Notes: generated by a model from the letters alone, not told the origin. A DNA stretch of 64,000 bases from Mucilaginibacter cryoferens (GCF_014205845.1 NZ_JACHCR010000007.1:186001-250000), one strand, 5' to 3'. Counted from the stretch's first letter, positions 26,131 to 34,832 are shown. Numbers and translations: made by a program.

Positions 26131-26625
26131 ATGTCATACAAAGAGAAGCAAAATAAAGATAGTATCCTGCACGAGCCAATGGTGGCTTACCAGGTGTCTG
26201 CACCTGTGCCATCATTTTACAATTTGCTTGGCAGTAGTAAATCATTAAAGCTTTCTACAGATTTTGACATCATTAACCTGGCCCGTAAAGGTTTTCCTAA
26301 AAGTGCTTTGCTGGCTTTGGCTAAAAAAATATCCCTAAACATACAGGAACTTGCCAATATTTTACACATAAGCGAACGCACATTACAGCGTTACGAAGAT
26401 GATGCTATCATTAAAACAGAATACGCCGAAAAAGCCGTTGAGCTTGCCCGCCTTTATACCCGTGGCGAGGAGGTTTTTGGTTCGATGGATAAATTTAAGA
26501 TCTGGATAAAAACACCTTCACTTATTTTTAAGGGCGAAGCTCCTGTTACCATTCTGGATACTTCTGCCGGCTTTGATATGGTTTTTAAAGAGCTTGGCCG
26601 CATAGAACATGGTATTTTTGCCTGA
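26131..26625 (+). CDS. Xre/MbcA/ParS-type antitoxin of the RES system
   Basis: The ATG at 26131 gives a 164-residue protein. An N-terminal linker leads to a helix-turn-helix (NIQELANILHISERTLQRYE) at about residues 72-91 and a C-terminal toxin-binding domain of the Xre/MbcA/ParS type (ELARLYTRGEEVFGSMDKF). The antitoxin binds and inhibits its RES toxin and probably represses the operon. The toxin start codon overlaps the stop by one base (TGATG). A 12-residue extension from 26095 is not preferred because the promoter lies in it. Confidence 0.88.
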   Translation: MSYKEKQNKDSILHEPMVAYQVSAPVPSFYNLLGSSKSLKLSTDFDIINLARKGFPKSALLALAKKISLNIQELANILHISERTLQRYEDDAIIKTEYAEKAVELARLYTRGEEVFGSMDKFKIWIKTPSLIFKGEAPVTILDTSAGFDMVFKELGRIEHGIFA

Positions 26626-27080
26626 TGATACTATACCGTATAGGTAACTGCAATTACGCCGGCGACTTAACCGGTACAGGAGCCCGTTTATACGGAGGCC
26701 GCTGGAACAGCGAAGGAAAACCGATGCTTTACATGGCATCATCGCGCTCGCTGGCGGTACTTGAGGTATTGGTTCATTTAAATCCTTTAATTGTGCCCGA
26801 TAATTTTTGCCTTGTAGAAATTAAAGTACCCGACGATAGCATTTACACCTTAAATCCGTCTCTATTACCCTCAAACTGGCGAGACGTATCGCCACAGCTA
26901 GCACTGCGTAATTTGGGCGACGAATTTTTAAGGCAACAGCAGTACCTTCTAATGAAAGTACCCTCCTCTATAGTACCTGCCGAATACAACTACCTGCTAA
27001 ACCCCTTACATCCCGAGGCGCTAAAGGCTAAACTGGTAAACCGGGAGTCGTTTAACTTTGATGAAAGGTTACTTAGTTAG
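26625..27080 (+). CDS. RES-domain toxin (NAD-depleting)
   Basis: A 151-residue RES toxin, a family that consumes NAD+ and stalls growth. The RES signature is present: Arg-Tyr-Gly-Gly-Arg-Trp-Asn (LYGGRWNSEG, about residues 22-31), then YMASSRSLAVLEVLVH, and the C-terminal SSIVPAEYNYLLNP. The overlap with the antitoxin stop shows coupling. The core motifs are intact, so it looks active. Confidence 0.9.
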   Translation: MILYRIGNCNYAGDLTGTGARLYGGRWNSEGKPMLYMASSRSLAVLEVLVHLNPLIVPDNFCLVEIKVPDDSIYTLNPSLLPSNWRDVSPQLALRNLGDEFLRQQQYLLMKVPSSIVPAEYNYLLNPLHPEALKAKLVNRESFNFDERLLS

Positions 27081-27162
27081 AGGGTAAGTGGATTACTTTG
27101 AATATACAGGTAAATGATAGAAGAAATTAACTAAAAACAGGCAACTAATCGCATGAGCTATT

Positions 27163-27588
27163 ATGATAAAGCACATAATGTCTAAACTTAGTAAACTACT
27201 TTCCACTTGTCAGCCCTCCAGAAATATATCGGAGTCAAGTGCTTTTATTTATGATGATGACAGGCAGGGATTTGGGCTGGTAATAAACTCAAAAGCTACA
27301 CATTTTCAATGGGACAATATAGAAACAGCCTTTGGTTATAAGATAGATTAAGTAACCTATGATCAAATATACCTTGATATTTTTACCAATAAAGGCCTTT
27401 CCATTAGCATAACAGAATCAACGCCGGGCTGGCATCAATTTAATCAATCACTTGTCAACAATATTACCTCCATATCACCTGACTGGGCAAATAACGTAGC
27501 CCTACCGCCTTTTGCAACAAACATGACCTTATTGTTTGATAAGAAAGGAAGAACGAGAAGGCAAGCAGAGGCTGATCTTTATAAATAG
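27163..27588 (+). pseudogene. Small conserved gene broken by one in-frame stop
   Basis: Translation from 27163 (or the ATG at 27178) reads 62 residues to a TAA at 27349-27351. The same frame continues without another stop for 78 more residues to 27588. The two halves read as one protein: ...ETAFGYKID, stop, VTYDQIYLDIFTNKG..., with the later part rich in aromatics (PGWHQFNQSL, LPPFATNMTLLF). The TAA would have been TTA or a similar sense codon; a single substitution explains it. I do not know the family. Readthrough or two separate short proteins are alternatives. It lies just after a toxin-antitoxin pair and may be a decaying neighbour. Confidence 0.75.
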
Positions 27589-27615
27589 CGTACGATAAAA
27601 ACTTAACCAAACAAA

Positions 27616-27645
27616 AAAGGCGATCGGTTTAACCCAATCGCCTTT
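27616..27645. terminator. Terminator between convergent units
   Basis: The stem AAAGGCGAT/ATCGCCTTT around a 12-base loop, preceded by six A on plus, so U-rich on the minus strand. It serves the PH/SHOCT gene, and perhaps the pseudogene from the other side. Confidence 0.8.
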
Positions 27646-27666
27646 CCATTTTTATTTGCTGTGCAA

Positions 27667-28356
27667 TTAAAAATCGCTTAGCAGATCTAGTTTCTTAGCA
27701 TTGTACTCTTCCTGCGAGATCAGTCCGTTGTCAAACAGCATTTTCAGCCTTTTCAATTTTTCGGTTAGTTCATCAGGTTTTGGTGCTGCTACCTGCACAA
27801 CCGGCTCTGGTGCCGGGGCGGGCGGCGCAACAGGTACCTGTATTTGTGGCGCGGCAACAGGTGCTTGTGCAGCAAATACTTGCTGAGCAGTTGAAGCATG
27901 AGCAGGGTTCTCGAACTGAACGGAGCCAGACTCGGCACGTTTTTGTTCCAGATCGCGCTGGCGGCGTGCTTCGCGCTCTACTTCTTTACGCTCCTGTGCG
28001 TATTGGTATAATTTACGCCCTTGTACCTTAGGCAGGTAATCAACAGCCATTTCGGCACCGTTGGTTGTTTTTACACTAAAAATGGCACCAATAATTTCTT
28101 CCTTGGTGTATACGTCAACAACATCTTTCCATACAAAATCAACAAATTTGATGGAAAGCCCCAGGTTGGCCGGGGTAAAAAACAATATACGCTTGTTGGT
28201 TATGGCAATACAATCCGGAAATAAATTCACCAATGGTTTTTTCTGAACTGCTATATAGATGATCTCTTCACCAGAAGAAAGCAGGTCGACCAGGCGGAAA
28301 TAAACTTTTTCTACCGTTTTTGGATCTTGTTCCTCGTTTAAAAATTTCTCAATCAT
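27667..28356 (-). CDS. PH-like and SHOCT-domain protein
   Basis: A 229-residue cytoplasmic protein with three parts. The N-terminal half (about residues 25-120) looks like a bacterial PH domain (ITNKRILFFTPANLG at 52-66, then VKTTNGAEMAVDYLP). A linker of about 70 residues is rich in Ala, Pro, Val and Gln. The C-terminal SHOCT motif (LKRLKMLFDNGLISQEEY) ends the chain, with the typical KKLDLL tail. Such proteins are often small accessory or regulatory proteins. The linker has low complexity. Confidence 0.78.
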   Translation of the reverse strand: MIEKFLNEEQDPKTVEKVYFRLVDLLSSGEEIIYIAVQKKPLVNLFPDCIAITNKRILFFTPANLGLSIKFVDFVWKDVVDVYTKEEIIGAIFSVKTTNGAEMAVDYLPKVQGRKLYQYAQERKEVEREARRQRDLEQKRAESGSVQFENPAHASTAQQVFAAQAPVAAPQIQVPVAPPAPAPEPVVQVAAPKPDELTEKLKRLKMLFDNGLISQEEYNAKKLDLLSDF

Positions 28357-28415
28357 GTTTTAAGCATTTATGATGCGCGCAAAAATAACAATAATACTTT
28401 AGTTGGCTATAAGTT

Positions 28416-29402
28416 TTAAGCAATCAGCAAATTACAACCGCGAATATCGCTCTGATCAAACCGGCCCAAAACCTCAAAAGAACCACCGGCATCAATTTTA
28501 CCCAGATCCTGCGTAGCTATAAACGCGCAGGAATTGATATTGGCCAGATCTATCACGTTGATACCTCCCGTTTTTCCATTGCTTAACGTACTGATAGGAT
28601 CGTTAGTATCCCTGATGATAATCTTCATCCAGGGCGGGCAATCAAAAACACCCTCACCTTTAGAGTAGGCTTGCGATAGCAACTCTGTCATCCCATATTC
28701 GGAGTGAATAGCGTTTACCCCAAATCCCTTACATAGCACTTCATGTAGCTCCTCGCGAATCATCTCCTTTCGGCGGCCTTTCATTCCGCCTGTTTCCATT
28801 ACAATCAACTCTGCAAAATCAACGGTATAATTGTCAATAAAATCCAGCAAGCCAAAAGTAACCCCTATCAACAAAGTCGGCTTTTTAGCCTCCTGCTGTT
28901 TTTTTAGCTGATGGTACAGTTCATCATGGTTGTATAAAAAGAAACCACTATCGGGGTTGTTTGATTGTTTGATCAGATCATCAACCATATAAATAAGTGA
29001 TGAACCCTTCCGCTCCAGGTATGAGGGCAATAAAGCCAAAACTGTATAATCCTCAATATCGCCATAAAACAAAGCGAAAGCTTTTCTAAAACTATCCTCA
29101 TACCAGGCTTTATCGGTTACATGATGACTACTGGTTATCATCCCCGTAGTACCCGAACTGGTAAAGGTTACCTCAACAGGTGCATCTGTACTTAAAATAG
29201 CATGCGATTTAAAAAACTCGATAGGTAGAAAAGGTATTTCCGCAACAGAAGTAACTTTTGAAACATCAATCCTAAGGCCTTCAATAAATTGCTTATAAAT
29301 GGCATTATTTTCGGCTTGATAGTTAAAAACCTGCAATGCAGCTTGCTCAAATTGCGCTTTACTATTTATCGAAAACACCTGTTGTTTATCCGGAATAATC
29401 AT
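28416..29402 (-). CDS. LuxE-like acyl-protein synthetase family protein
   Basis: The start at 29402 gives 328 residues beginning MIIPDKQQVFSI. The family (LuxE/PaaK-like acyl-activating) shows the phosphate-binding loop FTSSGTTGMITSS at about residues 91-103. It also has KAFALFYG, LLIGVTFGLLDFI, ETGGMKGRRKEM and SEYGMTELLSQAYS. In Bacteroidota such stand-alone LuxE-like genes often lie near surface-sugar or aminotransferase genes, but no such partner is here. Substrate unknown. Confidence 0.83.
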   Translation of the reverse strand: MIIPDKQQVFSINSKAQFEQAALQVFNYQAENNAIYKQFIEGLRIDVSKVTSVAEIPFLPIEFFKSHAILSTDAPVEVTFTSSGTTGMITSSHHVTDKAWYEDSFRKAFALFYGDIEDYTVLALLPSYLERKGSSLIYMVDDLIKQSNNPDSGFFLYNHDELYHQLKKQQEAKKPTLLIGVTFGLLDFIDNYTVDFAELIVMETGGMKGRRKEMIREELHEVLCKGFGVNAIHSEYGMTELLSQAYSKGEGVFDCPPWMKIIIRDTNDPISTLSNGKTGGINVIDLANINSCAFIATQDLGKIDAGGSFEVLGRFDQSDIRGCNLLIA

Positions 29403-29423
29403 GTTGCGACAAAGATAGGGAAT

Positions 29424-29549
29424 CAGATGTGCAGATTTCAAATTCCAGATGTGCAGATACTTTTATCAGCCTTGTAATCTATGAAATCATTGAACTACAA
29501 GAGCAAGAAAAACAATCTGCACATCTGAAATCTGCACACCTGCACATCT
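29424..29549. repeat. Second copy of the GATGTGCAG palindrome family
   Basis: The left arm 29424-29458 and right arm 29515-29549 are inverted copies. The right arm, read inverted, shares 31 consecutive bases with the left arm of the element at 11554. The spacer of about 55 bases differs. The left arm begins 21 bases upstream of the LuxE-like start codon and lies in the gap to the DUF1203 gene. Confidence 0.85.
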
Positions 29550-29616
29550 AATAGCAAGTTCCGGGTTTTATCCCACCCTCCATACCCTCATCTTTGGTCT
29601 ATCAAAAAACAATATC

Positions 29617-30096
29617 ATGAATAAATTTAAGATCGTTCCCCTATCTAAAGCTTATATCCAGCATATAAAAGCCACCATGACAGATGACTTTGGCAACCCG
29701 GTTATTGAACAATTGGCTACCGGCCTGGGGCCGTGCAGGGTTTCGCTAAAACCGTTTAATAAAGGATTAGATAAACGTTTACTATTTAAACATTCGCCTT
29801 TTGAGATAGAAAACGCTTACAACCAACCCGGCCCGGTATTTATTAATGCTGATGATGTGGAAGAGTACAGCGATGTATTTCGGTTTCCGCCAGAGATAAA
29901 AGCCAATAAACAAAGCTTCCCACTATCGCTTATTGGTTATAATAAAGATCAGATGATGGCTTTAACCCGCCTGGTAGGCGATGCTGATGTAGATGAGCTG
30001 ATAAATGAGATCTTTAACCAGCATCCCAACATCCAATACCTGCATGCGCGCAATGCCCAGGCCTGTTGCTTTATCTGCAAAATTGAACGTGCGTAA
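29617..30096 (+). CDS. DUF1203-family protein
   Basis: The 159-residue protein fits DUF1203: TGLGPCRVSLKPF at about residues 35-47 with a conserved Cys, GPVFINADD at 71-79, and a C-terminal YLHARNAQACCFICKIER. The family is widespread and of unknown function. It is monocistronic, with divergent and downstream neighbours spaced by over 90 bases. Confidence 0.8.
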   Translation: MNKFKIVPLSKAYIQHIKATMTDDFGNPVIEQLATGLGPCRVSLKPFNKGLDKRLLFKHSPFEIENAYNQPGPVFINADDVEEYSDVFRFPPEIKANKQSFPLSLIGYNKDQMMALTRLVGDADVDELINEIFNQHPNIQYLHARNAQACCFICKIERA

Positions 30097-30188
30097 CTAA
30101 CACCAAAAAACAATTAAATAATAAACAACTGCACGTTTTATGAGTTGATTACGTTAATTGCTAACATTGCATTTAATTTAAACACCCC

Positions 30189-30863
30189 ATGAAAACGTTA
30201 AAACTTTTAAAATTCCCGCTTATATTGAGTCTGTTTTTTGTGCTGATATCGGCCAAAATTGATAACAAAGAAACAGAGCGGATTCAAAATTCGGCCAATG
30301 TGCTCAAAAATTTTGCCGAGATGAAGGAAACCATCCCGAGCGAACTGATGAAAAAATACGAAGGCGTTGTAATTATCCCAAAGCTTATTAATGCCGGTTT
30401 AGGTATTGGCGGCAAACGCGGTAAAGGCGTTGCCATGGTAAAACTGGCCGATGGCAAATGGAGCGACCCTGTTTTTGTTACGCTTACCGGCGGTAGTGTA
30501 GGTTTCCAGATAGGTGTACAATCTGTAGATCTTATCCTGGTTTTTCGCCATGGTCATGTACTAACCGATATTAAAAAAGGTAATTTCACTATTGGGGGTG
30601 ATATCTCAGCAGCCGCCGGACCGGTTAACCGCAACAAATCGGCCACTACCGATTATAAGCTGGAAGCCGAAATTTACTCTTACTCGCGCAGCCGCGGTCT
30701 TTTTGCAGGTATCAGCCTCAATGGCTCTGGCCTTAATATAGATAATAATGCCGATGAAAATTTCTACGGTAACAGCGATTCTTCACAGGACATTTTTGCA
30801 TCATCAAAAAACGAATCGGAAGAGGTTAAGAACTTAAAAGACGCGTTAAAATCTTTTAAATAG
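30189..30863 (+). CDS. SYLF-domain (Ysc84) lipid-binding-like protein
   Basis: A 224-residue protein with an N-terminal signal (residues 1-22) and the SYLF core: VVIIPKLINAGLGIGGKRGKG (about 53-73), SVGFQIGVQSVDLILVF and DISAAAGPVNRN, then EIYSYSRSRGLFAGISLNG. Family members bind phosphoinositides in eukaryotes; the bacterial role is not established. A 20-bp hairpin follows the stop. Confidence 0.85.
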   Translation: MKTLKLLKFPLILSLFFVLISAKIDNKETERIQNSANVLKNFAEMKETIPSELMKKYEGVVIIPKLINAGLGIGGKRGKGVAMVKLADGKWSDPVFVTLTGGSVGFQIGVQSVDLILVFRHGHVLTDIKKGNFTIGGDISAAAGPVNRNKSATTDYKLEAEIYSYSRSRGLFAGISLNGSGLNIDNNADENFYGNSDSSQDIFASSKNESEEVKNLKDALKSFK

Positions 30864-30869
30864 CACTTT

Positions 30870-30914
30870 AATAGTTTGTTGCATGTACCAATCCGGTACA
30901 TGCAACAAACTATT
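30870..30914. terminator. Perfect 20-bp hairpin between convergent genes
   Basis: A perfect 20-bp stem (30870-30889 with 30895-30914; core GCATGTACC) and five-base loop, with T residues outside on each strand. It abuts the stop of the FAH-family gene by one base, and so ends both transcripts. Confidence 0.9.
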
Positions 30915-30915
30915 T

Positions 30916-31914
30916 TTAGTTCTTCTTCAGGCCTAATATAGAAAAGCTGTCCCTTGCTTTTGTAATAATATTGCCCAACATGCCAAGGCCGGTAATTTCC
31001 ATCTCCACCAGATCTCCATCTTTAAGCCACTGGATTTCATAGTTAGCATCATTTAATATCCCGGTTCCGTTAAGCTCCAGGAAACAGCCTGTGCCAACCG
31101 TACCAGATCCAATTACATCGCCAGGCAATACATCGCAGCCATAGGCGCAGCGCTCTATAATTTCGGCAAAGGTCCACTCCATATCTGCCATATTACCGGC
31201 CGATACCTGTTTACCGTTTACCACGCATTTCATTGCCAAATTGTAAGCATTGCCTGTGTGGCCTGGTTTGGCATCAATCTTATATTGCCCCAGTTCATCG
31301 GGTGTTACCAGCCATGGACCAATCACTGTAGAGAAATCCTTACCTTTAGCCGGGCCAAGGTTCAATAGCATTTCTTCCATTTGCAGGGTGCGGGCGCTCA
31401 TATCGTTCATAATCATAAAACCGGCTATAAAACTATCCGCTTCGGCTGCTCTAATGTTGCGGCCTTTTTTATTGAGTACAACTGCCACTTCCAGTTCAAA
31501 ATCCAGCTTATCAAAATGGTCGGGCATGCATTCAATTTCGCCAGGGCCCTGTATGGCATTATGGTTGGTAAAATAAAATATAGGGTACTGGTCAAACTCG
31601 GGTATCATGGGCACGTTGCGGTTACGACGGGCAGTTTCTACATGCTGCCTAAAAGCGTACGCATCCCGGCACGATGATGGATGCGGCACAGGTGCCATCA
31701 ACTCAAAAAATAATTCCTCTTTAGCCTCCATTTTTCCCGAGCTTATTGCCGAGTGCACCCGGCGGGCATGATCCATCAGTTCATCGCCACCCCACAAAAA
31801 TTGGTTCATGTTATCGGGTATCAGCTTGTCGCACGAGTTAAGGTTGTAGATATGGCCGTTTATAAAAATGCCCAAATGCTCGTAGTCTTCGGTTTTATAG
31901 GATACTAATTTCAT
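30916..31914 (-). CDS. Fumarylacetoacetate hydrolase family protein
   Basis: The 332-residue chain is of the FAH superfamily, whose members split C-C bonds in dicarboxylates. The metal-site region has ELEVAVVLNKKGRNI (about 136-150) and later NDMSARTLQ (around 170), LGPAKGKDFST and GDVIGSGTVGTGCFLELNG. In the tyrosine pathway this enzyme makes fumarate and acetoacetate from fumarylacetoacetate. The neighbours hmgA and hppD on the divergent side support that role; the divergent arrangement is one usual form of the pathway in this group. Confidence 0.88.
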   Translation of the reverse strand: MKLVSYKTEDYEHLGIFINGHIYNLNSCDKLIPDNMNQFLWGGDELMDHARRVHSAISSGKMEAKEELFFELMAPVPHPSSCRDAYAFRQHVETARRNRNVPMIPEFDQYPIFYFTNHNAIQGPGEIECMPDHFDKLDFELEVAVVLNKKGRNIRAAEADSFIAGFMIMNDMSARTLQMEEMLLNLGPAKGKDFSTVIGPWLVTPDELGQYKIDAKPGHTGNAYNLAMKCVVNGKQVSAGNMADMEWTFAEIIERCAYGCDVLPGDVIGSGTVGTGCFLELNGTGILNDANYEIQWLKDGDLVEMEITGLGMLGNIITKARDSFSILGLKKN

Positions 31915-31949
31915 AAATTGAGGTGGTTGGTTATCTCAAAGCTAATGAA

Positions 31950-32059
31950 TTGAATTTGAAGATTTGAGAATTTAAAGATTTGAAAATTATCTCTTCGCAT
32001 CAGAATCTTCCGATAATTTTCAAATTACCAAATCTTCAAATTATCAAATTATCAAATTA
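31950..32059. repeat. AT-rich palindrome upstream of the tyrosine genes
   Basis: The left arm 31950-31991 (TTTGAAGATTTGA words) and the right arm 32012-32059 (CAAATCTTCAAAT words) are imperfect inverted copies with a 20-base spacer. It sits in the 419-base gap between the FAH gene and hmgA. Only a 35-codon ORF and this element are visible in that gap. Confidence 0.65.
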
Positions 32060-32086
32060 AAAAACTAACTTCGTATTAATTAAACC

Positions 32087-32194
32087 ATGAGCATACAAAA
32101 GCATTTTTACTTTTCCCTGGGGCTTACCTCCATGAGCGATGCATCATCGTTTAGGGATGCTATGCTTGCCAAAGCTGTGCTGGCTCAATACTAA
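32087..32194 (+). CDS. 35-codon ORF, possible peptide or gene remnant
   Basis: The ORF MSIQKHFYFSLGLTSMSDAS... ends in AKAVLAQY before a TAA. It lies after the palindrome and before hmgA in the same direction. No match to a family can be given, and no ribosome-binding site was recognised. It may be a leader peptide for hmgA-hppD, a remnant of a longer gene, or chance. Confidence 0.25.
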   Translation: MSIQKHFYFSLGLTSMSDASSFRDAMLAKAVLAQY

Positions 32195-32333
32195 CTACCC
32201 CTCCTCTTTCTTTTTAAATAAGCTATAAGCCAACTTACACATTGCTGTATTGCTGGCGCTATATGCATATTTAAATACTTCCCAAAACTATCCCGGTACT
32301 TTAAACGTTTTATTTTCAAGCAATTAAAACACA

Positions 32334-33494
32334 ATGCCTGTATATCATTCATTAGGAGCAATTCCGCCTAAAAGGCATACGCAGTTCCGTAAGCCCGATG
32401 GTACTTTATATGCCGAAGAACTGGTTTCTACCGAAGGTTTTTCGAGCCTCTATTCGCTGGTTTACCATGCTTATCCGCCTACTATTGTTAAAACCCTGGG
32501 CGAGCCGTACAGCGTTGAACCCAAGATAGCACGCGAAAAACATCTGAAGCACACCAGCCTAATAGGCTTTAATGTACAGCCCGAAGATGATTACCTGCAA
32601 AGCCGCAAACCTGTACTGGTAAACAGCGATCTGCACATTTCCCTGGCAGCGCCCCGCCTATCTATGACCGACTATTTTTACAAAAATAGCCAGGCCGATG
32701 AGGTTGTATTTATTCATGAAGGCACCGGGACATTAAAAACCGGGTTCGGCAATATTAAGTTCGCATACGGCGATTACCTGGTGATACCACGCGGCACCAT
32801 CTATCAAATAGAATTTGATACCACGGCAAACCGGCTGTTCATCATCGAAAGCTTTAGCCCCATCCGCGCGCCCAAACGTTACCGTAACCAATATGGCCAG
32901 CTGATGGAGCACTCACCCTATTGCGAGCGCGATATTAAACGCCCGGCCAACCTTAAAACCCACGATGAACATGGCGATTTTAAGATCCTCATCAAAAAGC
33001 AGGGCCTCATTTATCCATACATCTATGGCACTCACCCTTTTGATTTTATTGGCTGGGATGGTTTTCATTACCCATGGGCACTTTCCATTCATGATTTTGA
33101 ACCAATAACCGGCCGGCTGCACCAGCCACCACCGGTACACCAAACATTTGAGGGCAATAACTTTGTGATCTGCTCATTTGTGCCCCGCAAATTTGATTAT
33201 CACCCGCTATCTATCCCGGCCCCGTATAACCACAGCAATGTAGATAGCGACGAGGTTTTATACTACGTAGCCGGCGATTTTATGAGCCGTAAAAGCGTGG
33301 TAAAAGGCCAGATAACCCTGCATCCCGGTGGTATCCCCCACGGCCCGCACCCAGGCTTGGTAGAAAAATCGATAGGCAAAGAATCAACCGACGAGCTGGC
33401 TGTAATGATAGATCCCTTCAGGCCGCTGATGTTAACGGAAGACGCGATAAAGATAGAGGACGAGAATTATTATAAAAGCTGGAGCCTCACCTAA
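32334..33494 (+). CDS. hmgA: Homogentisate 1,2-dioxygenase
   Basis: This iron enzyme opens the ring of homogentisate to maleylacetoacetate. The 386-residue cupin-like chain shows HEGTGTLKTGFG (about 129-140), PRGTIYQIEF, and the metal region HPGGIPHGPHPG at about 327-338 with the YYKSW end. The sequence carries the expected His-rich iron site. hppD follows 46 bases later, and the two genes complete the step from 4-hydroxyphenylpyruvate toward the ring-opened product. Confidence 0.95.
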   Translation: MPVYHSLGAIPPKRHTQFRKPDGTLYAEELVSTEGFSSLYSLVYHAYPPTIVKTLGEPYSVEPKIAREKHLKHTSLIGFNVQPEDDYLQSRKPVLVNSDLHISLAAPRLSMTDYFYKNSQADEVVFIHEGTGTLKTGFGNIKFAYGDYLVIPRGTIYQIEFDTTANRLFIIESFSPIRAPKRYRNQYGQLMEHSPYCERDIKRPANLKTHDEHGDFKILIKKQGLIYPYIYGTHPFDFIGWDGFHYPWALSIHDFEPITGRLHQPPPVHQTFEGNNFVICSFVPRKFDYHPLSIPAPYNHSNVDSDEVLYYVAGDFMSRKSVVKGQITLHPGGIPHGPHPGLVEKSIGKESTDELAVMIDPFRPLMLTEDAIKIEDENYYKSWSLT

Positions 33495-33495
33495 A

Positions 33496-33514
33496 TCCTC
33501 TCCAAAGGAGAGGA
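33496..33514 (+). repeat. Short perfect hairpin between hmgA and hppD
   Basis: TCCTCTCC and GGAGAGGA around AAA, directly after the hmgA stop. No T run follows, so it is more likely an mRNA processing or stabilising element than a terminator. Confidence 0.6.
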
Positions 33515-33540
33515 CTTAAAAAATCACCTAAAACAAAACA

Positions 33541-34689
33541 ATGGAAACTATAAATAAACTAAATATAAAACCTTCCCCTACCGGGGGAGCGTTAGACGGG
33601 GCCGATTTTCTACCTCTTAACGGCACCGACTATGTTGAATTTTACGTGGGTAATGCCAAACAGGCTGCTCATTACTATAAAACGGCTTTTGGCTTTCAAA
33701 CACTGGCTTATGCCGGACCGGAAACCGGCGTGCGCGACAGGGCATCATACGTACTGCAGCAAGGCAAAATCAGGCTGGTATTAACTACCCCCCTGCACTC
33801 AGATCACCCCATAGCCGAGCATATTAAAAAGCACGGCGACGGCGTAAAAGTATTAGCCCTTTGGGTTGATGATGCTTACGATGCCTTTGAACAAACCACC
33901 AGCCGTGGCGCCGAACCATACCAACAACCACAAACCATTACCGATGAACATGGCGAGGTACGCACCAGCGGCATTAAGCTTTATGGCGAAACCGTTCACC
34001 TTTTTATAGAACGCAAAAACTACAAAGGCCTGTTTTTACCTGGTTACCAAAAACAGCAAACCACCTATAACCCAACAGATGCCGGCTTACTTTATGTAGA
34101 CCATTGTGTAGGCAACGTGGGCTGGCATAAAATGAACGAATGGGTTAGCTTTTATGAAGACGTATTGGGCTTCAAAAACATCTTAACCTTTGACGATAAA
34201 ATGATCTCTACCGAGTATTCGGCCCTGATGAGCAAGGTGATGAGCAATGGTAACGGCTATGTTAAGTTTCCGATAAATGAGCCTGCGGAGGGTAAAAAGA
34301 AATCGCAGATTGAAGAATACCTGGAGTTTTACGAAGGCGAAGGTGTGCAGCACCTGGCCCTTGCCACACATGATATTGTAGCCACCGTAACCGAACTGCA
34401 AAACCGCGGCGTAGAGTTTTTAACCGTACCCACATCGTACTACGATGAGCTGACAGATCGCGTTGGCCATATTGATGAAGATCTGGAACCGCTTAAGCAA
34501 TTAGGTATACTGGTTGACAGGGACGACGAAGGCTATCTGCTGCAAATTTTCACCAAACCAATTGAAGACAGGCCTACCCTATTCTTCGAGATCATTCAGC
34601 GCAAGGGAGCCAAATCATTTGGCGCCGGCAACTTTAAGGCATTGTTTGAGGCCATTGAACGCGAGCAGGATTTGAGAGGAAATCTTTGA
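33541..34689 (+). CDS. hppD: 4-Hydroxyphenylpyruvate dioxygenase
   Basis: The 382-residue protein has two vicinal-oxygen-chelate modules. The N-terminal half has NGTDYVEFYVGNAKQAAHYY, and the C-terminal catalytic half carries YVDHCVGNV (iron-ligand His region, about 182-190), QHLALATHDI (second His) and LFFEIIQRKG (Glu ligand near the end). It makes homogentisate from 4-hydroxyphenylpyruvate. It is in operon with hmgA. The N-terminal region before residue 25 is loose but fits the family. Confidence 0.95.
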   Translation: METINKLNIKPSPTGGALDGADFLPLNGTDYVEFYVGNAKQAAHYYKTAFGFQTLAYAGPETGVRDRASYVLQQGKIRLVLTTPLHSDHPIAEHIKKHGDGVKVLALWVDDAYDAFEQTTSRGAEPYQQPQTITDEHGEVRTSGIKLYGETVHLFIERKNYKGLFLPGYQKQQTTYNPTDAGLLYVDHCVGNVGWHKMNEWVSFYEDVLGFKNILTFDDKMISTEYSALMSKVMSNGNGYVKFPINEPAEGKKKSQIEEYLEFYEGEGVQHLALATHDIVATVTELQNRGVEFLTVPTSYYDELTDRVGHIDEDLEPLKQLGILVDRDDEGYLLQIFTKPIEDRPTLFFEIIQRKGAKSFGAGNFKALFEAIEREQDLRGNL

Positions 34690-34778
34690 TTTCGGAATTG
34701 GGATATTCGATTTCGGATTTGTAGCTTAAATTTGAAAGCTACGAGAAACTTGCGAAGTTTTAAAAACTTCGCAAGTTT
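34688..34778 (+). repeat. Composite intergenic repeat with perfect 15-bp hairpin
   Basis: 34688-34725 carries TTCGATTTCGGATTT words related to the arms around the pyr-operon four-helix unit. It is followed by a perfect hairpin (34746-34760 with 34764-34778; core AACTTGCGAAG) with a three-base loop. It lies just after hppD. The hairpin has few T after it and resembles a mobile palindrome as much as a terminator. Confidence 0.7.
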
Positions 34779-34832
34779 GGCTTTATGCGTACCCAAAAAG
34801 TATATTTGGTATGCCAATAAATCCAAAATCCC

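Noticed and set aside
26131..27080. Xre/RES pair as a phage-defence retron or abortive system of a new type
   Set aside because: Both proteins carry the known motifs of the standard type II RES toxin-antitoxin family, and no further partner is coupled to them.
34746..34778. Simple rho-independent terminator for hppD
   Set aside because: The hairpin is strong but lacks a T run on the plus strand, and it adjoins other repeat sequence; it is listed as a repeat instead.
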